A DNA stretch of 64,000 bases from Amborella trichopoda (Eukaryota; Streptophyta; Magnoliopsida; Amborellales; Amborellaceae). The translations under genes and the position numbers were made by a program. The stretch is taken from the NCBI RefSeq assembly GCF_000471905.2, contig NW_006500178.1, forward strand, positions 2,870,206 through 2,934,205, given 5' to 3'. Position 1 is the first letter of the stretch. Each line of letters begins with the position of its first letter. Below the pieces are notes generated by a model. The model ran no database searches and was not told the origin of the DNA. It saw nothing but the letters and a program-made list of their open reading frames with translations. This document shows positions 57,127 to 64,000 of the stretch, one piece after another.

Positions 57127-57601
57127 CCCTCCTTCCCAAACAACAATGATGAAATAGACAAATTGCACACAAAATGGAGAGACCGTGCTCATGTTCTTTT
57201 GTTCTCTATATATGACTTGATTCTTATCTGGTAGGGTGTACTGTAAACAGGCTCATTCTTTTTATATTAATGATACAAACAAAGTGTACATCAATTTTGA
57301 GAAGTACTTGAAATGTTAGTTAACAAAAAGCAAACTGTACCTGGAGATTCCAAGCCATGGGAATTTTATTACCGTCAATAGAAATAGAAAATTTCGTCTA
57401 ACTTTTGCCATGGGCTTTTGGTATGGAAATTAAATGCTCATAGTTAAAGCTTAGTCATAGAGTTAGTGACAATTATTGTTATCGTCAATATTTACGGTTG
57501 GGTCTTTTTTTGTTGGGTATTGATTGGAATTTTTATTGAAAAGGTAAAGTATGAAAGCCATATTATATTCTTTATCGTGGATAAATATAAGGGATTATTT
57601 G

Positions 57602-57817
57602 TTATGAGATCATTTATTTTTGTTACAAGGAGGTCACAATTACTCCTAGTCATTAAATGTTAAATTGGATGGCTTGAAATGATCCATGAAGTTCGAAATT
57701 TTTTTTTTGAACTTTCAGTTTGGTCTATAACACTCTTACAACTATCCGATTTAAAATTTGATAGACAAGAGTAATTGAGATCTCCTTGTATGAAAAGTAA
57801 ATAATCTCTTTGTATAC
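57602..57817. mobile_element. palindromic MITE family P, copy P2
   Basis: Left gagatcatttatttttgtta-caaggaggtcacaattact faces right caagagtaattgagatctcc-ttgtatgaaaagtaaataatctc. Centre aaatt(t)ggatggcttg / actatccgatttaaaattt. Confidence 0.75.
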
Positions 57818-58050
57818 TTTTTCTTAATATAAATTCCATATAAATGCCTTTTTTAAGTCAATTCTTCAAAATATGAACCTATTTAGATATTTAAGTGAAA
57901 AATTGAGTAAATTTTAAGCCTCTTTCAAAAGTAAAAGTTTAGAAGACTGATTTTAAGGGTAGTATTTAACGTAACAATGATTAAGCGATTAAAATTTTTA
58001 ATTCTAAGCCGTAGTTAAGGTTTTTAAAGAATGATATCTTAAGTTGGAAA

Positions 58051-58250
58051 TGTATACAATAAGACCATCTATTTTTTATACAAGGAGGTCACAATCATCA
58101 GACACCATTATATTTGACATTTGATGGTACAAATCTACAATTAAATTTATCGAATGTTGTGATACACTATAATTCATTGCATTTCACAACCAATGGCTAA
58201 AAAGTAATCGTGACTTTTTTGTACCAAAAATAAACAGTCTCATAGTATGC
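58051..58250. mobile_element. palindromic MITE family P, copy P3
   Basis: Left tgtatacaataagaccatct then acaaggaggtcacaatcat; right gtaatcgtgacttttttgta then aacagtctcatagtatgca. Confidence 0.7.
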
Positions 58251-59465
58251 AATCCCTAAGAATTTTCAGGTAACAATGTTACTTACTTATTAGAAAGGGA
58301 TCTTTTGTTTGTATTTTTTCCACAAAATTTAGTTTTCAAAATACTGTATGTTATTGTCATCTAATGTTATTATTGCATTGATATTGGGATGACGCATATT
58401 ATCATGGTAAATTCATTTTATTGTGATAATAGCAGAGATATTATTGGCCCTTATTCTCTAACGAGAAAATCAATTATCGATAATAATTGTCACAAAGGTC
58501 ATAGACTATGGGTGAATTATTTATGTTAAATAGCACTATTATCCACCATCCATTCCTACTGTGAGAAAGTGGATTGTCACGCAACAACATTATATACTTC
58601 TCCACAAAGGGAAAACCTTGAGGAAAATTGTTTCATGAGTCAGCGGGCGCAAGAGCCCGCCAACTTACAAACATCCATCCTAAAGATGGACGTTGTTTAA
58701 AAGTGTATTGTCCATAAATCAGAAAAAAAAAATGTGTAAAAAAATACTAAAAAAAATATTTTTAATTTTGAAAATTTGTTTTTCTTTTCATATTTATAAT
58801 CATCTTGACTTAGATGATGAACACAAAAAACAAATTAGAAAAAAAAAAATAACTAAAATAATTTTTGTGGGGCCTCATATGTACATATGAGTGGGCCGAC
58901 TTATAGAAACGCCATCCAAACCTTGAAAAGCCAAGGGTAGTTGTCCATCATGGCCTCGACTATGGAATGACGCTGACGTGTCATCTAGGGTTTGTTAATT
59001 AGGCATGGGGTTGAAATAAAGAATGACCATCGATTGAGTGGATTGGACGGCTGGATTGGTCCCATGAAACGTGCGTCCGAGCTGTCGAGCATATCCAACC
59101 AGCTTTATATGGACAGGTCGGAAATAGATCTCCACGTCAGCACCTTAATTTTTCGTTGTCCATCCCCCCCTCCCTCTACAATTGAATCATAGCGGTCGGT
59201 GAGATGGGACCCATTTGTAGGTCCCACTCGACCACCGCCTTCCCATGTTAGCATCCTTTTCTGACGTGCCAAGTTTAAATTTTCTATCTTTTTTTTTGTT
59301 GTCTAATGTATATGAACCCTCTTTCTTTTTTTCTTTTTTTTTTTTAAATATTTAGGGTTATTTTCTTTTTGATGTTATGAAAGTATGGGACCAGTGTCTA
59401 AGTTTTGTTTTGCCTAATTCTAGTTTAAGTTCAAACAACAAAAATTAATTTTGGGAAAAGTACAC
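58251..59465. other. intergenic
   Basis: No supported gene. Facing gcgggcgc/gcccgcc words near 58640 are only a short hairpin. Confidence 0.5.
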
Positions 59466-59672
59466 AAAAAAATCATTTACTTTTTTCTTTTACCCAAGGA
59501 GGTCACAGGCATGTCGGATTTTAAATCGGATGGTGTTAAGTGTATCATTGATTAGAAACAAGGTTAAAAAAAAAATTTCTCAAATTTTATGACACACCCT
59601 TAGCCATCCAATTTGAGATCTAATGACTAGAAATGGTTGTAACCTCCTTGTAATAATAGTACATAGGTTTGT
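59466..59672. mobile_element. palindromic MITE family P, copy P4
   Basis: Left tacccaaggaggtcacaggc ... ttttaaatcggatggtgtt; right tagccatccaatttgagatc ... gttgtaacctccttgtaa. Confidence 0.7.
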
Positions 59673-60439
59673 AGTTTATAATCCCTTAAATTTTGAACAT
59701 AAGGTGCTCAAGCTCCCTCAAATGTTTTTTTGTTATAAAGAAGGCAAATCAAAAGTGATGCAAAAAACTAGTGAAATATCTTACTTTTGGTTGAATTTGA
59801 TCGCAAGAAGAAACTACAAAAAAAAAATTAAAAAAAATTAAAATGCAACAGTCCAGGCTAAAATAGTTGTATTCATGGACATTACTCCCTTCCCCCTCCA
59901 AAAAAAAAAAAAAAAAAAAATTCGCAAACTGGTCATATTAGTCTAGTTCTATCAGATCTTAGTTCCATGAGATCTTAATTCCCATCAAATCTCATAATAA
60001 GAATATTGACTCATTGAGGGGCCATTTTGGCTATGTAAAAGAGAAAGCATCATCAAAGTCGAGGATGTAATTGTTAATTTGATAGATGAGGGGGCTTGGT
60101 GGAATGGGAAACTAACCTCCAAACAGGGGATGATTTCTTATGGGGTAAAGAGTACGTGTTTTGGATGCCTAAACATGGGTTGCCCATTAAGCCTGCAACA
60201 CAAAGCACAGTGCTTGATTGGATGATGACTAATGAGAATATTGGCCGCTTCACCCCCACATGCTTCCTCAATCCCTATGTAACCAATTGTTAAATAATTC
60301 CTTTATTCCAGTAAAAGTTTAAGGTAAAACTAAAGCTTCTTTCCCTTTTTGTTAATTCCAAACGTATGTGTTGTATTTCGTGTTTATACGTGTGTGCCTT
60401 TTCCTTTTGCTATTTTTTTTTTTTTTTATTGAAAAAAAA

Positions 60440-60645
60440 TCTATAAAGAGATTATTTTGTTTTTCGTACAAAGAGGTCACAAATGCTCTTGTTTGGATTT
60501 CAAATCAAGTGATGGCAAGAGTATCTCACTGATTAGACTCAAACTTCACAATAAAATTTCTCGAAACTTAGCCACACAGCCCAAACCATCTTATTTGGCA
60601 TTTAATAAGCAGGAATAATTCTGACCTTTTAACGAATATAAATGA
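60440..60645. mobile_element. palindromic MITE family P, copy P5
   Basis: Left tctataaagagattattttg then gtacaaagaggtcacaaatg; weaker right arm ggaataattctgaccttttaacg. The most diverged copy. Confidence 0.6.
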
Positions 60646-61017
60646 GAGAGAAGGGGTAAGGGCGGAAGGGTAATTACAAAATGAGAGGGACGTTGGTGAA
60701 AATAGTAGCCATTTAAAAAATATGTTAATAATAATAAATAAAAATAGATTAATAACATCTCTTCATCTAAACTTTAACACAACTAAAATACCAATTTCTA
60801 GTAATGCAAAGCAATTAATATTTTGGCAAAAATGATTACAATAATGAAATTAACATGGAATAGACTTTCACCTTTCAAAAAGAAGGGAAAAAACAAACCA
60901 TTTGTAGCAGAAGCTTATTTGTATTGATGTCAGTGATATGAGGTGTCACTTGTGGAGATTCCTGATTACTCCCACTCTTAACCAGCCTTTTCCCTCACTC
61001 CAAGGCCTCTATTGGCC

Positions 61018-61025
61018 TATATAAA
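61018..61025 (+). promoter_or_regulatory. TATA box of the acidic-protein gene
   Basis: tatataaa, about 120 bp before the ATG at 61144, leaving room for a ~90-nt leader rich in C/A/T. Well placed for a plant core promoter. Confidence 0.65.
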
Positions 61026-61143
61026 CACCCCCAAACATTAGAATCATCACACCACATACAGGCATTGCACTCCATTTTGCTTACCTCCTCTTATTCACCA
61101 TCTATTTTCATAGTTTTCTTATCATCTCAAACACCAGTTTCCC

Positions 61144-62115
61144 ATGGCAAGTGCTGAGGTATACCCCTTTTCTAAATCCAAGGCTTTCTCATTCTCCAAA
61201 TCTCCTTCTTTTCAATAGAAAATCAGAGTTGAATGGATTTCCTCTTAACTACTTCAATTTTAGGATCCATTGAATTTGTGAAGTATATATTGATGTATTA
61301 TGCAAATCATTGATTTTCTCTTTTATGATCTTCTGGATTGGAAATCATAGTAAACTGAATTTGATTTTTGCTTCAACTATATTGATTTAAGATTCAATGA
61401 CATCTCTAGAGGATTTTGAATTGCAATTTGAACTATTAACTTGATTTAATTGTTTCTTGCTGGGGCCTTTGACCTGATTGTTGTGAATCAACACCTGATC
61501 CTTGCTAGACATCAAATAACACGCTTAGTATTTTCCTACTGGACTTTTGGTTCTAAATATGTTCACAGTGGTTTAATTTAATCTTGTTGATCTTGATTTT
61601 ATGATTTTGGATACTTGATCTGGATTCCTTAGGTTGCACAGGCTACAGTGGTGCCAGAGGTGAGCGAGAAGCTAGAAGCAGTGGCTGTAGTTGAGGAGAA
61701 GGTTGTGCCAGTCTCCGAGACCCCTGTCCCGGACGCCGACCCAAAAATTGAATCTCCTCCAGAGGAATCAGCCGCTCCCGAAGTAGAACCAAGTCCAGAA
61801 ACTGAGGCTGCTCCCGAAGTAGAACCAAGTCCGGAATCTGAGGCTGCTCCCGAAGTAGAACCGAGTCCGGAATCTGAGGCTGCTCCACAAGTCGAGAGCA
61901 AGGATGCGGTCGCAGAGGCTCCAGCCGCAGAAGAACCAGTAACAGAGAAGAAAGAGGAAGAGGAGACAGTAGTAACACAAACAACTGAAGAAACTGTTGA
62001 AAAAACTGCAACTGTTGAGGAGGCCCAAGAACCAGCTTCAATTGAGAAAACCGAAGAAACTGAATCCAAGGAAGAGAAACCAGAAGAAGCCCCAGTTGAG
62101 AAGGCAGAAGAGTAG
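61144..62115 (+). CDS. acidic Glu/Ala/Pro/Val-rich repeat protein, two exons
   Basis: Exon 1 61144-61158 (MASAE) and exon 2 61633-62115 join through a 474-bp GT...AG intron (GAG|GTATAC, CCTTAG|GTT) in phase 0 to give 165 residues. No transmembrane segment or known catalytic motif; strongly acidic and low-complexity, hence probably intrinsically disordered. A 12-residue unit AAPEVEPSPE(S/T)E repeats three times plus a partial copy (61771-61895). The C-terminal half is Glu/Thr/Lys-rich, ending PVEKAEE. Similar short MAS/TVEVA-starting Glu-rich proteins are common in angiosperms, but I recall no assigned biochemical role. The MASAE start is preferred because it keeps frame, is preceded by a TATA box and leader, and exon 2 has no ATG near its start. 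The minus-strand frames here are shadows of the repeats. Confidence 0.78.
61771..61895 (+). repeat. 36-bp coding minisatellite
   Basis: Units at 61771-61806, 61807-61842 and 61843-61878, then a partial unit. Each begins gc(c/t)gctcccgaagtagaacc. Confidence 0.9.
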
Positions 62116-62221
62116 AAGTTGCTGTGAATCTCAGTCCAAGTGATTTCATATTTCCTTGAGGTTGATTATGGGTTGGTAACCTTAGGTTTAGAGTGAGATT
62201 AAGGGTTTAGGGTTGGTTAGA

Positions 62222-62230
62222 AGCAATAAA
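62222..62230 (+). terminator. probable polyadenylation signals of the acidic-protein gene
   Basis: caataaaag about 110 bp after the stop; a second caataaatac lies near 62418. Which one is used is unknown. Confidence 0.45.
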
Positions 62231-62430
62231 AGTGTGGAAGCATATTTGCTACCATTAGAGAGGGTCCTGTTGCCACTTGGGCAATAATTATGAGCTTGTG
62301 CGTGTGACAAAGATTCCTTATGGTTGTTTTCTATCTGAGTGACATAAGGGCATATAGTATTAATATATAAAATTGCTTGTTGCAAATTGTTAGTTGCATA
62401 TATAAACTCTTCTGATCAATAAATACAGGT

Positions 62431-63659
62431 AGAGTCCTGTCGCATGTTCCCAAGGCTTTAAGAAGGATTACCCCAGTTAAAATTTTTACATAAATCATTC
62501 AAAATTGAAAATACACCTCAAATTAATTTCAATTCTCTCTCTCACTCTAAGTTTTTACATATGCTTCCTACATTCCCAAATGTTAAAGATGAGAAGCTAA
62601 AAATTGAGCTGCAGATAGCTGATAGGTACTTGTATTCCTGTGATTGGTTCAATGAACATTTTCTTATATAGATCATGTTCCGGATTGGGCTCACCCTTGT
62701 AGTTATTGAATGAACCGAACCGGATTATAGATATGAAGATGTAAGAACTCAATTCCCATTTTTCCATACTGTATGAAGTGTTGCCGGGAATTTGATAGTG
62801 AAATATATTAAAGTGTTGACAAGAATTTGGTTAAGATGGATAAAGAAATGTTATAGCATGAGTTACACACCGGATCCCATTAGAACTCTTAAGTGAAGGA
62901 TACTCGGCAAAGTAGTACTAGGATGAGAGAACTCCAAAGTTAACCGTTCTTTAGCAAAAGTAAGAGACTTCTCGAGAAATCCATGTGCTGCACGTCTCTT
63001 TTGCCTTTTTCCCTTTCGCTTTTTATGCCAAGGGGAAAAAGAGAAAGAGAAAATACACAACATGCCCTAAGGGCTCTCAACAATGAGTACATAACAAAAC
63101 TCACACATTTGGCCAATATATACTCCATGTGACATGTGAGATTGTATATGCATCCAGATGCACACATATTGATATTCAAGATGCCCAAATATTTGAAAGT
63201 ATATGACACCAGACTCGAAATACTACCTGGAGAAGATCTTTACATATTTTAGGACATGAGAACCCTTTGCATATTTTTATGAGCGGTGGGCGCCCACATA
63301 CTCATACATATATGTATATTTTTATGAGTGGTGGGCGCCTTGCTCATGCATATTGCCAAAAGATTATATGTTCCGAAAGAAACATGTCATGCATTTGGTA
63401 AAATTCTATTTAGGAGTACCTTGAATATGACATTTTGGGATGGGAATCCAAAGTTACCGGAGCCCCCAACTAAAGTGGCTATGACGCTCGGTGGCGAGGA
63501 TCTCGACCGGAACTCATTCTAATTTTTTGGAGAGTTCACTCCTATTTATAATATTCTCAATCTCATTCATAAAGGAGTTTGATCCCACAATCGCACTGAT
63601 CGCGATCCCATGTTCTTTTAAATAGTAGATTTCTTTCCCTCACTCACGTGTGTTAGAAT
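62431..63659. other. intergenic
   Basis: No supported gene. A short duplication of tttttatgag(c/t)ggtgggcgcc occurs at about 63275-63294 and 63318-63338. Confidence 0.5.
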
Positions 63660-64000
63660 CAATGTTCGCAAAACTGGCTGATCAGATCACTACCAGCGGG
63701 GTGGAGATTCTGGTTAGGGTCGGTTTTGGTGGCCTACTTAGTAGCCGATGAGCTCCAAAAAATTTGGGTACAAAAACCGGCCGGTCAGCACCTGAACCGA
63801 CGGCTTTTCCGCAAAACCGGCCCTTTTTTGCTAACCGGACCAGTTAGCATATATAACACCCGATATAATGTAAATAATGGCCGTTATTTCGAAATCGAGG
63901 CCATTGTTTGTAGCAGGCATTCTAGAATCCAAATTTTCACTTTTTTTTATCCGTTTTCGTGCCTTTTTTTTTTTTTGTCTTTTTTCATGTTTTATTGTTG
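63660..64000. mobile_element. hAT-like element, left part, runs off the window
   Basis: Begins caatgttcgcaaaactggc, matching the left end of the 31880-32404 element (cattgttcgcaaaatcgc). It has ccggtt/aaccgg-rich subterminal sequence. Right end and TSD partner not visible; the candidate left TSD is gttagaat. Confidence 0.6.

Noticed and set aside
60074..60293. 65-codon frames on both strands
   Set aside because: Short, with no motif and no neighbouring exon.
61629..62149. Long minus-strand Ser- and Leu-rich frames
   Set aside because: Shadows of the repetitive Glu/Ala-coding plus strand; no start context or introns support them.

Overview
The window is nuclear DNA of a flowering plant. Evidence: canonical GT-AG introns, a glycerophosphodiesterase-like gene spread over at least seven exons, Ty1/copia, Ty3/gypsy and LINE remnants, hAT-like and Mutator-like non-autonomous DNA transposons with recognisable target-site duplications (TSDs), and a decayed endogenous plant pararetrovirus. 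I cannot name the species. Two assembly gaps (23631-24088 and 43841-44108) abut simple repeats. No bacterial, organellar, CRISPR, rRNA or convincing functional tRNA feature was seen.

Host genes. Only two host genes are supported. (1) A minus-strand SHV3/GDPD-like gene starts at 12840 and runs leftward through seven in-frame exons to 3681. It includes a 39-nt microexon and a 4.4-kb intron carrying a MITE, and its 3' exons lie beyond the left edge or are lost. (2) A plus-strand two-exon gene at 61144-62115 encodes a 165-residue, very acidic, Glu/Ala/Pro/Val-rich protein with a 36-bp internal minisatellite, preceded by a TATA box.

Transposon layout. 1-2.6 kb: 3' part of a dead copia element carrying a SINE-like insertion with a perfect 15-bp TSD. 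4.3 kb and 19.1-22.1 kb, plus 41.2 and 42.3 kb: eight copies of a ~380-bp MITE (family M, 9-bp TSDs), one nested in another. 17.2-18.8 kb and 54.1-56.0 kb: two copies of one 1.6-1.9-kb hAT-like element with 8-bp TSDs and tRNA-like internal segments; the second splits a copia RNase H region. 23.1-29.1 kb: a hAT-like element whose TA microsatellite contains a ~4.8-kb pararetrovirus fragment. 29.1-29.6 kb: three ~115-bp repeats. 31.0-33.4 kb: a gypsy pol remnant between two ~200-bp direct repeats, beside a 525-bp hAT-like element. 36.5-37.2 kb: two short hAT-like elements. 38.5-39.8 kb: a foldback Mutator-like element followed by a MITE. 42.9-43.7 kb: LINE reverse transcriptase remnant. 44.9-49.7 kb and 50.3-57.1 kb: two copia elements with both LTRs, their coding regions broken by stops. 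40.4 and 57.6-60.6 kb: five copies of a second, palindromic MITE (family P). 63660 to the end: the start of another hAT-like element.

The window therefore records layered, datable insertions rather than a gene cluster. All splice sites, TSDs and repeat boundaries were read by eye; no alignment was run.
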